Assembly: GCA_907163375.1 (NCBI GenBank)
Contig: CAJQUW010010268.1
Span: 64,501 to 128,500, forward strand
Direction of reading: 5' to 3'
DNA from: Prostheceraeus crozeri
Lineage: Eukaryota > Platyhelminthes > Polycladida > Euryleptidae
DNA length: 64,000 nt
In this document: piece after piece, positions 52,442 through 62,815 of the stretch
Position numbering within the stretch: position 1 is the stretch's first letter
Layout: each line of letters begins with the position of its first letter
Made by a program: the position numbers and the translations under genes
Notes under the pieces: model-generated
Told to the model about the DNA's origin: nothing
Databases searched by the model: none
Seen by the model: only the letters and a program-made list of their open reading frames with translations

Positions 52442-53840
52442 TAAATAAAACTGACAACTTGAATTAAAAAGTTGCTAATTTTCGTCCCGGCACTGTATGT
52501 ACTTTGGGTCTAATTTACTGCTAAAGCAGGCACTCACTGCTCTTCGAAAGATGCGGAGAACCTTTTAAAAAGGCAAGCACTCTAAAGGACAAAGGGCTTG
52601 CAAAATGTCCAAGTTCGATAGTGTGACACGCATCTCCGCAAAACGTGCCACCGTGAATTGCATCACGTTCCACGTGGCATTTCTTGGCCCACTCTTCACT
52701 AACACCAGGCCATCTTTTCTTTATTTCGTTGAACAGGGTATTTACAACACCCATCATCAAGTGCAATTCAGGGGGAGGTAATATATCAATTATCTCAAGG
52801 TCACGATCTCCTTTGATAATTGGCGCGTGAATCATATTGTTTTGCACGTTTTGGATCTGCTCCTGCATCATACCAGGACCAAAACTTGTCTAAAATATTC
52901 CCCAAAGTCCGGCTCCTGCCTTCACGATGCAGATTTGGTTGGGCGATATCACACCAGCAGCAGGGGTGTAACGAACCGTGAGCCATCATTCCGAAAAGAA
53001 TTTTGGCAAGTTTAAGGTCAGTAGCAATCACTTTCGATGCCATTTTAGTTGGATCAGTCAGCTGTATGAGACTCCAAAGTCGTAGAATGTTGTTGTAGTT
53101 CTCTTTCGTTTCTGGAGCGATAGATAGAGTGAGGATCTTTTTGATACCAGTGTCTCTTAGCGCACGAGCTGCAATTCCTCCGCTGTATCTTGATCGCGCA
53201 CAAGGAACAGAATCATGGAATGTATTTTCCATTATACTCAAGCAAATCTTGAGGAATCCACCTCCACCATCTAAACTGATCTTCACATCATGTTCGGAAG
53301 TGACACTGCGCTCCATTTTTATGTAATCCAGAAAGCCATCGATATTATGACAAAATATGACTGGTTTTGGGAATGGCGTAATTCGCTCACCAACTTTAAC
53401 AATAAAGTCACTCGTCGTAACAAAAAAAAATCCCTCAACTTTATGGTTCAACTTGAGTAGACTTTCTTTCAGATTGGGTTGGATTAGTTCACGGCTGCGT
53501 GCACCAGTTCCGATGTGAGAGGCAAGACGGAATGTTTGAGATGAACTAAGATTCAGGTCATTTTGCATGTTCTTGATATCGTCGTGGGAAAATAATCCTT
53601 TTGTATTCACCTCGGAACGAGGAGGTGAGAGCACGATTCGCAATGGCTTACTGTCAATCGATCACAAAGATACAACTTGATCATCATGGCTTGTTGCGTC
53701 GCATTGCCGAATCAAAGCAGTAGCGATTTTTTGGCCTGATTTCGGTGATCCACCGGCAGCCAGCTCTGTGATATTTTCGTGTCTTGTTGATTTTCTACAA
53801 TCATGTGGTTTACCACGACGAAGAACAGTGAGACAGTAGC

Positions 53841-54850
53841 AGTAGTAACCCCATCTCAGACGCAGGGACAGTGTGGTGCAGTGATGAGTCATCATGCTGA
53901 CTCAGCCCCCCCTCTGGAAGGAAGGTGAGGCAGAGGGTCAAGGATGTGATGGAGGAATGGGTCCGTGAGAAGAAAACTGTTCCCTACCCCCCCCCTCTGG
54001 AAGGAAGGCAGGAGTTTTCCAGCTAGGAGTGGAATCTCGGAAGGGAGAAGGGGTGGAATGGTAGAGTTGAAAAAGTCAGGTTTTGGAGGTTTTGGGACGA
54101 GAAAGGCTGGAATTCGGCATGAAGGAGGTCTCGGATTGGAAATTGGAGTTCAGATTCGGAATCTACGTGAAATTTTGGGTTGGGAAGGATGGAAGGAGGA
54201 GTTTTCTTGTGAGGCAAGGGGTGGAATCTTTGAAAACGTCAGAGTTGGAAAAAAGCAGGTTTTTGAGGTTTTGGGATGAGAAAGTCCATTTTTCGGGTGA
54301 AAGGAGTGCTCGGATGGGAAAATGGAGTGCAGATTCGGAGTCTACGTGAAATTTTGGGTTAGGAAGGATGTTTCCAGCGACATCGGAGAGAAAAAGTTTT
54401 GAAGACCTCCCCCCCCCCCTCCTGCCAAACTTCCAAGTTGTAGAGATCGTAGAAAGTCATGCAATAGCTCATTTGAAAGCTAAGAGTGAGAAAAATGCAG
54501 TGGAAAGCTCAGTTTCGACTAATTTTCTTGGCTTGAGGGAGGAAAATGGCAGGAAAACGTCAGAGTTGAAAAAGTCAGGTTTTGGAGGTTTTGGGATGAG
54601 AAAGTCCATTTTTCGGGTGGAAGGAGTGCTCGGATGGGAAAATGGAGTGCAGATTCGGACGTTTTGGTCAATGTTGGGTCTACGGACTTCTTCCCAACTC
54701 AATCGGGGAGAAAAAGTTTTGAAGACGTCCCCCCCTCGGCAACGATCTTCCAACTTTGGTTGTAGACATCGTAGAAAGTCGCGCAATAGCTCATTTGAAA
54801 GCTGGGAGTGAGACAAATTCAGTGGAAAAGATGGCTTGTTCGTATCTGCC
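53841..54850 (+). repeat. Left TIR and subterminal repeats of copy B
   Basis: Homologous to 9-692 with considerable divergence. At least two units with 'TCGGATGGGAAAATGGAGTG' (about 54310 and 54632) and two with 'ATCGTAGAAAGTC' (about 54445 and 54768) are present. No genes; long frames here follow from composition. Confidence 0.75.
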
Positions 54851-55597
54851 TTCGTTTAGAGGTGAGACGTTATTGAAAATTTGGGACCTTGGCAAAAAAC
54901 GACAGAGTTAGAATGTTTATGAAAATCGCTCTAGCGGGTGAAGCAGGCCTCGGACGGGAAATCAGAGACCAGATTCGGATTCAGCATCAAATTCTACATG
55001 GAAATGGAGAGTTTCCAGCTCAATCGGAGCACTAGAACCGGAGATAGACGGATTTAAAGATTTGAATGATGGGTATTACGTCATCAGCTGATCGCCACAC
55101 ACTATATAAGCGGGAACCGACAGAGACTTTTCATTTAGAGGAGAGCGATTGTCAAAGGGTAGGTCGTCTCTCTGAGCTCCGATGATAGCTTCGGACATTC
55201 CAAATTCCGGGTTTCTGAACCGAAAGAAACCGACTTAGAAAATTTCATTGCTGAAGTCAGCTAAGGCGTCAGACTTAGAGGTTCGCCAGGAGATGGCCTT
55301 CGTCTTCAGGCCATAAAAGACTCCAAAACTTTAATGGCTTGTAACTTTGCTTCTACAAGTCCGTTTGACTTGATTCAAAAAAGGTTCGGTTACTATTGAC
55401 CTGCCCTAAGTGATAAACTTATAAAATTCCATAAGTAGTGATAAAAAGTTGAAAAATTTAAATTCACTAGTTTTGGAGGTTTTCTGGGGTTTTCGACCCT
55501 GTTGAAGTCAATGAAAGGAGTTTTAGTGATGACTGAGCCAGTCTTCTCATGTTACAAGCAGCTTTTCACTGAAAGCGAGCAAGACACGGAGAGTTTT
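54851..55597. promoter_or_regulatory. Leader of copy B with TATA promoter 1
   Basis: TTACGTCATCAGCTGATC followed by TATATAAG at 55103-55110, as at 1086-1118 in copy A. The conserved region continues downstream ('GCCAGGAGATGGCCTTCGTC'). Confidence 0.55.
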
Positions 55598-55744
55598 GCT
55601 GTAATATTCCACTGACAGGGTGTTCCTTCGGGACGGCGGACGATGCCGTAGTGATAAGTTTGGCAAAGGAGTGTGTCATGTTTTAGACCGAAACCGCTGG
55701 GGCAACTCATGTCTCATGTTGGGCATTTGACACAGTTCTCAACG
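55598..55744 (+). ncRNA. Conserved structured leader block, copy B gene 1
   Basis: Third instance of the block: GCTGTAATA, GTTCCTTCGGGACGGCGG, loop ACGA, TGCCGTAG, then AGACCGAAACC and CTCAACGT. The loop differs from copy A (ATGA) while the stems are unchanged. Confidence 0.5.
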
Positions 55745-56297
55745 TAGCACTTTGAACGCCAATCGGTTCAGTCTTAGCTATCTTGTCATGGGTGGCCTCT
55801 AAACATCTCCATTGCAAAACGCTGGTGAATCAAGCTCTCTACGGCTTGCTATCAAGCTGATCAAAGCAACGACTTGGGATGTTTCCTCTTGTAAATAACT
55901 CCCCCGATTTTTATGTCAAAATCGGGGCCCGGATACCAACACAGTGACATGACCCACGCTCTGTCCGTCCGAGGTTGGATTTGTGGGTCGAGGCCTCGGA
56001 GCTGGGATAAGATCCACTCTGAGTAATGCCTGTAACGGATTCAAGAGCTTAACACCCAAACGGTTGCTGACTTGCTATCAGGCCTTTTTCGTCTAACCTC
56101 AGTAACTCAGGGTTGGCAACGTCTATCGTTTGTCATTGTAACTTGGTAAAAAATGGGATGGTTACTGCAGGCATTGACGTCAAACTTTTTCGCGTCATAG
56201 GGGAATCCGTCTTTGTGTTGGGAGTTGGTAACGGAAAGCACGGTGACTGTCGATGCCCATACATGGTAAAACTGCTGTTGTCAAGTTAAAAGCATGA
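55745..56297. other. Leader interval of copy B with extra segment and hairpins
   Basis: GGCTTGCTATCAAGC (about 55843-55857) is a 5-bp-stem hairpin with a CTAT loop, and CTTGCTATCAGG (56071-56082) is another. About 240 bp between them is absent from copy A, where the two flanks are joined (GGCTTGCTTCAGGCC near 1810). No gene. Confidence 0.5.
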
Positions 56298-56347
56298 CCA
56301 AATAAGGAAGGTCTGAATCATGGCTTTGTGCTCCCTGGGTATATAAA
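56298..56347 (+). promoter_or_regulatory. CArG box plus TATATAAA promoter 2, copy B
   Basis: CCAAATAAGG at 56298-56307 and TATATAAA at 56340-56347, same spacing as in copy A (2048-2097). Followed by 'CAAGACGAACG|GTGAGT', the same donor as in copy A. Confidence 0.6.
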
Positions 56348-56455
56348 CCGTGACTTTTCTCTAGTCTTCACTCCTGTTTCAAGTTGCAAGACGAACGGTG
56401 AGTGCTCTGACAAAGTTTGTTAAGAAGCTTTAGAGTTTCACAAACTAGGAATCAA

Positions 56456-56545
56456 TCGTTTGCTATCAAACGAATGCGAACAATCTTTAGAGTTTCATAA
56501 ATTAGGAATTTTATAAACTAGGAATCAATCGTTTGCTATCAAACG
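56456..56545 (+). other. Two perfect GCTATCA hairpins, copy B
   Basis: CGTTTGCTATCAAACG occurs at 56457-56472 and 56530-56545. Each is a perfect 6-bp stem with a CTAT loop. They lie in the predicted leader intron of gene 1. Confidence 0.6.
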
Positions 56546-56590
56546 TTTACGGACTTATAATCATTGTTTTTCCCATTTCACTTCATAAAA

Positions 56591-57016
56591 ATGCCTAAAG
56601 CCGCAAATATGCGAACAACGTACAAGTTGTGCTCCTGCTCAAAAGTATTTAAGAGTGATGGATTTAAAAAGCACAAGTGTGCGAATAAGAAGCAGGTGGG
56701 TGGGCTGCGCTACTTTTGCAGCAAACACCAAGTTTAGCGTCTATTAGAGACACAGACGGAATGGCACTCCACACACAGCGAATGTGAGCAGGAAGAGCTC
56801 ACAGAGGCAGAGAAAGAAAGATTATTTGCCATAGAACTGAAGACGCTTGAAAATCAGCAGGCAGTCGCTGCAATTGTACCACCAGAAGCTACTCCAGCCT
56901 TGAGCGAGTCAGCACCACAGTCGACTTCTGATCTCAGTGAGACCAGTAGCGAGCGTGAAGGGGAGGCTGAGGAAGGAGCCAACAAAGTTGATCTCGATAA
57001 CGAGACAGAGTCAGCG
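56591..57016 (+). pseudogene. Copy B gene 1, N-terminal part (CxCS zinc motif, acidic region)
   Basis: MPKAANMRTTYKLCSCSKVF then FKKHKCANKK and FCSKHQ, a Cys/His pattern as in copy A gene 1. An acidic Glu/Ser-rich region (SESAPQSTSDLSETSSERE) follows up to the LINE insertion. The coiled-coil part lies beyond the LINE at 60264-60572. Broken. Confidence 0.5.
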
Positions 57017-60000
57017 AGAATAATAATAATAATAATAATAATAGATCTTTATTCGTCAAAACATATGGCGGTAATGACATGATGGAATTCAATACAGTGG
57101 CAAATTCATGAATGTACAGAGTACTTTACAAAGGAGGAATTGTACATGGCAGAGCGTCGACGGAGCGGTAGAAGCTGCCTGGTGTGTCTAATACCGGTCT
57201 TCTGGTTGCGTGTGATGAAAAAATCTGCCAGCGGATGAGTCTCTTTGTCTCTTGCAATTTTGCGTATAAGTTTCACACATGATTTGTCTAACATGTTCTG
57301 CAGGCTGCGGACATTTGCAGATACAGATGCCCACCTACGGGCTATGCGATCCAAACGAACAAGCTTTTTAAATTGGTTGGCATTTACATCACAAATAACT
57401 GGCCAACAAATAACAATGTGGCAGAGCACGAAACTGATGTATGCTTGCCAAATAATGTGACCGGGGTTGCCGTTCTTTTTCAGGCGCTTAACTATTGACA
57501 ACGCTCGACAACATTTTGCGTACAGACAAGTGAATTGTTTTTCCCATCTCGCATCAGCTGAGAAGACGACACCCAAAATCTTCAAACTGTCAACATCCTC
57601 AATTACAACATCATCAACAATGAGAGGGGGAAGATTGGACACAGAAGTGGGGGAGTTACACAGTTTCCTTGATATCAGAAGGCTTTTTGTCTTGTTGGAA
57701 TTGATTGTTAGTTTTTTCTCTTTGGACCACTGACTAAATTGATCAACATCACTCTGGAAAGTATCAACAGACTTCTCACTACCCAAATAAATCAACGTAA
57801 CATCATCCGCATACGCCACCACTCTAGTGTCTTCGAATTTAGGAAGGTCGTTAATCAAGGCCACAAAGAGAATCGGGCCAAGAATTGAGCCTTGAGGCAC
57901 CCCACTGTGAACCTGCTTCCATTCGGCAGCGATGCCGTTGTTAAAAACACGCTGGCAGCGATCCGAGAGGAAGCTTTGAATGAACTTGATGACGAAGGGC
58001 TTACAGTCGAAGTGGTTTATCAGTGAGTAGAGAAGGGTGGAGTGGCTAACGGAATCAAATGCCTTTTGAAAATCTACAGCGAGCACTCTAGCGTAATTGT
58101 CTGTACAGTGCGTGGTGTGCTGCAGAATTGGGAGGCGAATCGAGAGTAAGGCATTAGTGCAACCACTATATCCATTGGGTATGAAGCCAAATTGCCGGGG
58201 GTCGAACGGCTGTCGAAGAGACGGTAGGAGAACATGATCTCTGATAAGACGTTCAAGTACCTTACTTAGGAATGGAAGAATCGAGATAGGTCTGTAGTCG
58301 GTTTTGTTTTTCGGAATGGGGATAACGTTGGCAGACTTCCAAATATTGGGAAAAACACCACTATCAAGGCACTTATTATAAATGATCGTGAGAGGTTGGG
58401 CGAGAACGTCTACGAAGGAACGAACGAAGAACCCAGGTAATTCATCAGGACCAACTGAATTAGCCTTACATTGTTTGATCATTTTGACAATCAACGACTC
58501 AGAGACTGAGAAAGACGTTGTTTTCTGAACTGAACGTTTATCGTTGAACAAATGTAGGTCAGGAGATGAGAAAGCAGAATGAAAGCGATCGTTGAGGTCA
58601 TTTATCACAGACTGATCAAGAGCATCATTACGAACACTTTTGATTTGTTTATTAATGGATTTCCATCTATCAGAAATGGAGGAGGAGGAGTGCAAGTGGG
58701 AAAAGTACCGCTTCTTGGCAACCTCAACCGCAGCAAGAAATCTCTCCCGGAGCCGAACATACTTGGCATAATTGCCCCTAGAGAGGGCACGGTCACGGGA
58801 ATCGGAAAGAACTTTCAAAGATGGGGACATCCACGGAGCATCAACATTCCTCATGCGAACAGTTCTCTCATTCGAGAAGGTTAGGTATACGTAACGAACA
58901 AACATCTGGAAATGTTCAACAGCAGCATTAACATCAACCACGTGCATAAAGAACTCATTCCAGTCAATTGAAGCGAGGAAGCGATAGCACACAGCAAAGG
59001 AAGAGGGAGAGAAATAGCGGACCTTGACTTTGGTGGTGGTAACATGTTTTAGGGAATTGGAACTCTTGAGAAAAATGCCTTTATGATCAGAGCGACCTAA
59101 GGGAGAAATAGACTGAGAGGATTCAAATTTATGCGGAAGATTAGATGCAATGATGTCCAGAATGTTATTGCCTCGAGTAGACATAGTCACAAGCTGTTGC
59201 ATATTGTTCAACACAAAAAAGTCATCAATGTACAGTCTCAGGTCATTAATGTCACCAAGAAGGATAAAATGGCTCGAGAGACTGTGATCAATCAGATTTT
59301 GAATAAAGTCCAAAACAATCGAATGAGCCGATACTTTACCCCAGTAGGGATGATAAACAACAAAAAATGTGGCATCAAATTGCTCGATTCGGAAGCATAA
59401 AAAGTTGGACTTGATATCAGAGACATAGCAATCACTAATGATGGAAAGTTTGAAGTTTGATTTATAAAAACACACTATGCCGCCTCCGTTGGAGTCTCGG
59501 TCTTGTCTTACCAATTGATATCCGGGTAGGGAGATTGACGGATCAGAGGTTGATGAGTCAAGCCAGGACTCCGTAATCACGACTACATCAGCGTCATATT
59601 TCTCAATTCTTACACGTAAATCGTCAAGTTTGTTGAAGAGGGATCGGGCGTTGAAGAGGAGAATTGACGGAGCTGGACAGACAGGAGACTTCGGCTTACG
59701 TAACTTGACAGATGATGAGGACGGCTTCACTGCAGGATCGGGCCGGTCAGGAGATGATGGGGATTGATTAGGCGAAGAGACAGGTGACGTAAGAGGCTTG
59801 GGAAGCAGCAAGCGGTGGAAAAACAGGCGTCTTCTTTGTGTACGCGGAAGAGGATAGTCATGTCGCAGTTGCAGCAGTGCGGTCCGCGAGTAACAGATTC
59901 TCGGCGATGACGTCATGGGGAGATTGTGATGGAGAGGGACAAAGCCATGATCAGGTGATGTAGAAACCAGGTGATGCAGTAACTCAAAAAAAATCAAATT

Positions 60001-60245
60001 TTGTGGCAAAAAGTCCATAGTGATTCGTGCGGTGAGGGTCACAAGAAAGCGCAGCAAAAAACTGATCTGATGATGTAAAAAAAATCGAAGATAAAATGCG
60101 CAAGAGAGTTGTAACAAACAAGAATTTGCCGATTCGTATTGGGAGCCTGAACGAGCAACACATGAATGCGTGCGTCTGCTACGGCGCCAGATGAAGTAGC
60201 GGAATTGTAACTCAATGTCGTGCATTTCAAGATCGTCCACCACTG
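57017..60245 (-). mobile_element. APE-type LINE (LINE B) inserted in copy B
   Basis: On minus, an endonuclease/RT ORF is followed by a short 3' UTR with GACGAATAAAGATCT and a terminal (ATT)8-9 run (57019-57042 on plus). A microsatellite-like 3' tail is typical of CR1/L2-group elements. It splits gene 1 of copy B. No clear target duplication. No ORF1 is present, so it is 5'-shortened or a single-ORF type. Confidence 0.8.
57106..60225 (-). CDS. LINE B ORF2, intact endonuclease-reverse transcriptase
   Basis: About 1039 codons from the first ATG at 60225 (frame open to 60243), uninterrupted. Residues about 1-185 are low-complexity and Pro/Ser-rich. The endonuclease is LLFNARSLFNK, VVITESWLD, FVVYHPYWG, HFILLGDIND and GRSDHKGIF (about 186-400). 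The linker is APWMSPSLKVLSDSRDRALS. The RT has DYRPISILPFLSKVLERL, VLAVDFQKAFDSV, SGVPQGSILGPILF and VVAYADDVTLI with both catalytic aspartates. The C-terminus has RLDRIARRWASVSANV. Group: Jockey/CR1. The open frame makes this the youngest-looking LINE in the window, though GDIN replaces the usual GDFN. Confidence 0.85.
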   Translation of the reverse strand: MHDIELQFRYFIWRRSRRTHSCVARSGSQYESANSCLLQLSCAFYLRFFLHHQISFLLRFLVTLTARITMDFLPQNLIFFELLHHLVSTSPDHGFVPLHHNLPMTSSPRICYSRTALLQLRHDYPLPRTQRRRLFFHRLLLPKPLTSPVSSPNQSPSSPDRPDPAVKPSSSSVKLRKPKSPVCPAPSILLFNARSLFNKLDDLRVRIEKYDADVVVITESWLDSSTSDPSISLPGYQLVRQDRDSNGGGIVCFYKSNFKLSIISDCYVSDIKSNFLCFRIEQFDATFFVVYHPYWGKVSAHSIVLDFIQNLIDHSLSSHFILLGDINDLRLYIDDFFVLNNMQQLVTMSTRGNNILDIIASNLPHKFESSQSISPLGRSDHKGIFLKSSNSLKHVTTTKVKVRYFSPSSFAVCYRFLASIDWNEFFMHVVDVNAAVEHFQMFVRYVYLTFSNERTVRMRNVDAPWMSPSLKVLSDSRDRALSRGNYAKYVRLRERFLAAVEVAKKRYFSHLHSSSSISDRWKSINKQIKSVRNDALDQSVINDLNDRFHSAFSSPDLHLFNDKRSVQKTTSFSVSESLIVKMIKQCKANSVGPDELPGFFVRSFVDVLAQPLTIIYNKCLDSGVFPNIWKSANVIPIPKNKTDYRPISILPFLSKVLERLIRDHVLLPSLRQPFDPRQFGFIPNGYSGCTNALLSIRLPILQHTTHCTDNYARVLAVDFQKAFDSVSHSTLLYSLINHFDCKPFVIKFIQSFLSDRCQRVFNNGIAAEWKQVHSGVPQGSILGPILFVALINDLPKFEDTRVVAYADDVTLIYLGSEKSVDTFQSDVDQFSQWSKEKKLTINSNKTKSLLISRKLCNSPTSVSNLPPLIVDDVVIEDVDSLKILGVVFSADARWEKQFTCLYAKCCRALSIVKRLKKNGNPGHIIWQAYISFVLCHIVICWPVICDVNANQFKKLVRLDRIARRWASVSANVRSLQNMLDKSCVKLIRKIARDKETHPLADFFITRNQKTGIRHTRQLLPLRRRSAMYNSSFVKYSVHS

Positions 60246-60263
60246 CTTGATAAGCATGAAAAG

Positions 60264-60572
60264 CTGGAAAAAGATCTTGCTAAGTGGAAGGAAGATACTT
60301 TCTACTATAAGCAGAAATCAGAGAATTTTTCGCGAATGACACAGGAGCTGAAGAAGGTGACGGAGGCGTTAAATGAAAAAGAAGGCGAGTTTGAGCGTGA
60401 AAGGTTCAAGAACCTGTCGCGCAATGCGAGAGAAGAAGGCTTGCTAGTTGGGAAGGAGAAAAGAGAGAAGGAGATGAGGCGGATGGGAGAGGAGATCGAA
60501 GGGTTGCGGAGGCAGTTGGGGAAGGTGATTGAGAGCAATCAGGAGTTTACTGCAACACAGGTTGATGTATAG
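60264..60572 (+). pseudogene. Copy B gene 1, coiled-coil part
   Basis: LEKDLAKWKEDTFYYKQKSE, then MTQELKKVTEALNEKEGEFE and EEIEGLRRQLGKVIESNQEF: strongly charged with heptad character, like residues 200-310 of copy A gene 1. It is separated from its N-terminal part by LINE B. Confidence 0.5.
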
Positions 60573-60740
60573 TTAGAAAAGTTTGATCATCGAAGGTTTA
60601 TTCATAAGTCTAGTCAGAAAGTGTATCATGTTGTACAAACGTTTTACTGCAACACAGGTTGATGTATAGTTAGAAAGTTTGATCATGACGTTTATTCGTG
60701 AGTGTCGTCAGAAAGTGTATCATGGTTTGCAAAGTTAGTG
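60546..60740. repeat. Tandem repeat, two units of about 97 bp
   Basis: 'TTTACTGCAACACAGGTTGA' starts at about 60547 and 60643, each followed by 'GTTTGATCAT' and 'CAGAAAGTGTATCATG'. Further partial 'AGAAAGTTT' echoes run to 61060. Absent from copy A. Confidence 0.75.
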
Positions 60741-61090
60741 TAGTCAACTACTTCTTTACCGCGACGCATGTTTGTGAAAATAAAGTTTGATCATTGACGT
60801 TGTATGACTGACCGAACTCACAGCAGCACTAGAAAGTTTTAGAAGGTTTTACTGCACAGTGTAGATTGTCTTGTAACTTACTTTCAGTGTTAGAAAGTTT
60901 TATTGGAGACAGTTGTCAAATGTTTCCCTATTAGAAAATTCAAACTCCACAACTATTAGATTAGCTTCATCAGGTTTACTAAAAGCAGTTTTCTACTGAA
61001 GTAAGGCTGAGAGTTTAGAATACTATATGAAAACAGTGTTCACCACAGCGCTAGAAAGTTTAGCACAACACAAGTGTCATGAAAAATACT

Positions 61091-61543
61091 TTATTTGGTC
61101 TTTGATTTAACATCATTGAAACCCACTTTACTAATAGCAATGACAATATGGTTTATTTTATTCAGAAGCAAATGATCGTCGTAACCATGAAAGTTGTCCA
61201 TCCGAGAAATAATCTTCCACAGATGTCGTGTATAAAACTCAGAAGCGTCAGTAACATATTCTTGTCCGTAGGAACGAAATTGAAAGTCAACACTTTCCGC
61301 TACTTCACCTTGTGGAAAATGAATGTAATTGACATGTGCAATTAAATGAGCCTTGATGAGACTGTCTTTGAAATAAGATATCAACTCCGTAAATATTTCT
61401 CGTGCATAGTCTAAACATGCTTCCAATTCTGTCTCCTCCCTTTGAAACTCAAGGATGTAATCTTGTATTAAGCCTCCGAAGCACTATTGATGAAAACGAA
61501 TCGAGCAATCATCATGTTTCAATGTATTGACTTCAGGTGCCAT
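61091..61543 (-). pseudogene. F1-family protein, copy B
   Basis: A close counterpart of 3975-4427, with FRSYGQEYVTDASEFYTR and the HxRKIxSRxD continuation. Start MAPEVNTLK at 61543. Differs from copy A at a handful of positions and appears interrupted about once. Confidence 0.65.
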
Positions 61544-61740
61544 GGTTGAGTCTATTGCTAAACAACATTTTTGCCTAACACGATTTCAATAAAACGTTAC
61601 AATTGTGTGTGCGCACATCGGGAACTCTAGCTCGTCTGTGATTGGACGAGAGGTCTCATCCATTCACCGCTTAGAAAAATCTTATAAAAGGCAGTGCACC
61701 AGCTCTGCTCTTCACATTTATCTTTCACAAGGTGAGTGTC
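61544..61740. promoter_or_regulatory. Divergent F1/polymerase promoter, copy B
   Basis: TATAAAAG at 61683-61690, then CACATTTATCTTTCACAAG and a clean donor GTGAGT at 61732. A 14-bp stretch (GCACCAGCTC region) is extra relative to copy A. Confidence 0.6.
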
Positions 61741-61814
61741 GGTGAGCTCATGCTATCAGTTTGTTTTCATGTAGTCCCTTGCTATCACATCTTCTGTTCA
61801 TAAAACATATCATC

Positions 61815-61961
61815 GCTGTAATACCTCCTTTGCTCGAGCGTTCCTTCGGGACGGCGGGTACTGCCGTAGAGGGATCGTGTTGCACGGGTTGTTCGTCGTT
61901 TGTTAGACCGAAACCTCTGAGCCGTTGCTCATGTTGGGCGTTCGACTTCATACTCAACGTG
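61815..61961 (+). ncRNA. Conserved structured leader block, copy B polymerase
   Basis: Fourth instance of the block: GCTGTAATACCTCC, GTTCCTTCGGGACGGCGG, loop GTAC, TGCCGTAG, AGACCGAAACC, CTCAACGT. Hairpin stems as in the other three. It is followed by a 3'-splice-like CTCTCGCCAG. Confidence 0.5.
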
Positions 61962-62040
61962 ATGCTTTCTCTCGCCAGGTCAGAGTACTTTAGCCATTCG
62001 ACAAAGGTTAGTCTTTATGATATGGAGTAGAGTGAAATGT

Positions 62041-62815
62041 AACTCATTAGATGTCACTTCAATGAATGTTCCCAAACGTTGACTAGGCAAATGAAACGAT
62101 TCTCATCTTTCCTTTTCAGTGATTGAAATCTACGAGCGTACTACCGTGTAATCTACAATCGTTAAAAATGAAATTCAACAAAGTTGAAAATTATCGCATT
62201 GCTGCTGAGATGGAGAAGGCTACCATCGAGGAATGTAAATATTTGTATCAAGATTGACTCTATTACTAACATCATTAGGGTAGACATCCTCATTAAAATC
62301 AAGAGCCCTTCTTTTATTTTGTTCATGTTTAAACCGAATCCAAGTTTTACCTCTGCTCATCTTTGCTGTTATTCTTTTTCAGTGCATGAATGCATTCGTA
62401 ACGGGGAACCCGTCCCCCAAGGAGCAATCGAGGAAGCTTACGAGCGACTTGGCAAGTGTAATTGACCTCACCTATGAGAGTTGGAATGTCATGTTTTAGC
62501 ATTTCTGTATCCGTATAGCTTACTCTCTATCATTATTATATCCGCAACTTCTAATCAAATATCTCTTTCCTCTCTACAGATATGGCGAAGAAGAAGAAGT
62601 GGGAGGAAGCCGCGAGGCGGAGATTCGAAGCTGAATTTCCGGCCCTACCTTCCCACCAATCTACCTCCGCCCAAGGTGCGACCCCTCTCTCGGGCATTGT
62701 CATCGCCCCACCTCCATCGCCTGCTCTACTCCCTGCGTCAGTCCCTGTGCCAGTCCCTGTTCCAGACCCTGCTCCTCGTCACCACATCCCTGATGAGCTT
62801 AATGATGAGCTTAAG
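62041..62815 (+). other. Copy-B-specific insert with exon-like segments ahead of the polymerase
   Basis: Not present in copy A. Three short open segments each follow a pyrimidine-rich AG: one with MKFNKVENYRIAAEMEKATI (about 62168), one with HECIRNGEPVPQGAIEEAYE (about 62385) and one with MAKKKKWEEAARRRFEAEFP followed by a Pro/Val-rich run (62582-62800). The last runs directly into polymerase sequence at DELKFDGLD. Function unknown. Confidence 0.45.

Larger units (their letters stand above)
51097..52495 (-). mobile_element. Tc1-type transposon inserted in family X gene
   Basis: The ends CAGTGCTGGGACGAAAATTA and CAGTGCCGGGACGAAAATTA (reversed) differ at one base. TA duplications lie at 51095-51096 and 52496-52497. 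The length is 1399 bp. The near-perfect ends and nearly open transposase point to a recent insertion. Confidence 0.9.
50878..53840 (-). pseudogene. Family X gene (unknown; possibly transposase-like), split by a Tc1 element
   Basis: Three coding pieces on minus belong to one conserved animal protein family as I recall it. The first, 53840 to 52850, has GKPHDCRKSTRHENITEL, then LSPPRSEVNTKGLFSHDD, ISLDGGGGFLKICLSI and HGSLHPCCWC. The second, 52871 to about 52500, has ILPPPELHLMMGVVNTLF and ERDAIHGGTFCGDAC. The third, 51094 to 50878, has FMFHVPEFCRRKGTGLSKWS then EQANESVHSDF and W. The Tc1 element at 51097-52495 separates pieces two and three. One frame change lies near 52850. The upstream end is cut exactly at the boundary of Polinton-like copy B. 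D of SLDGG, D of VIATDLK and E of PPPELH could be a DDE triad with a CxxC insertion, which is inference only. Confidence 0.55.
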
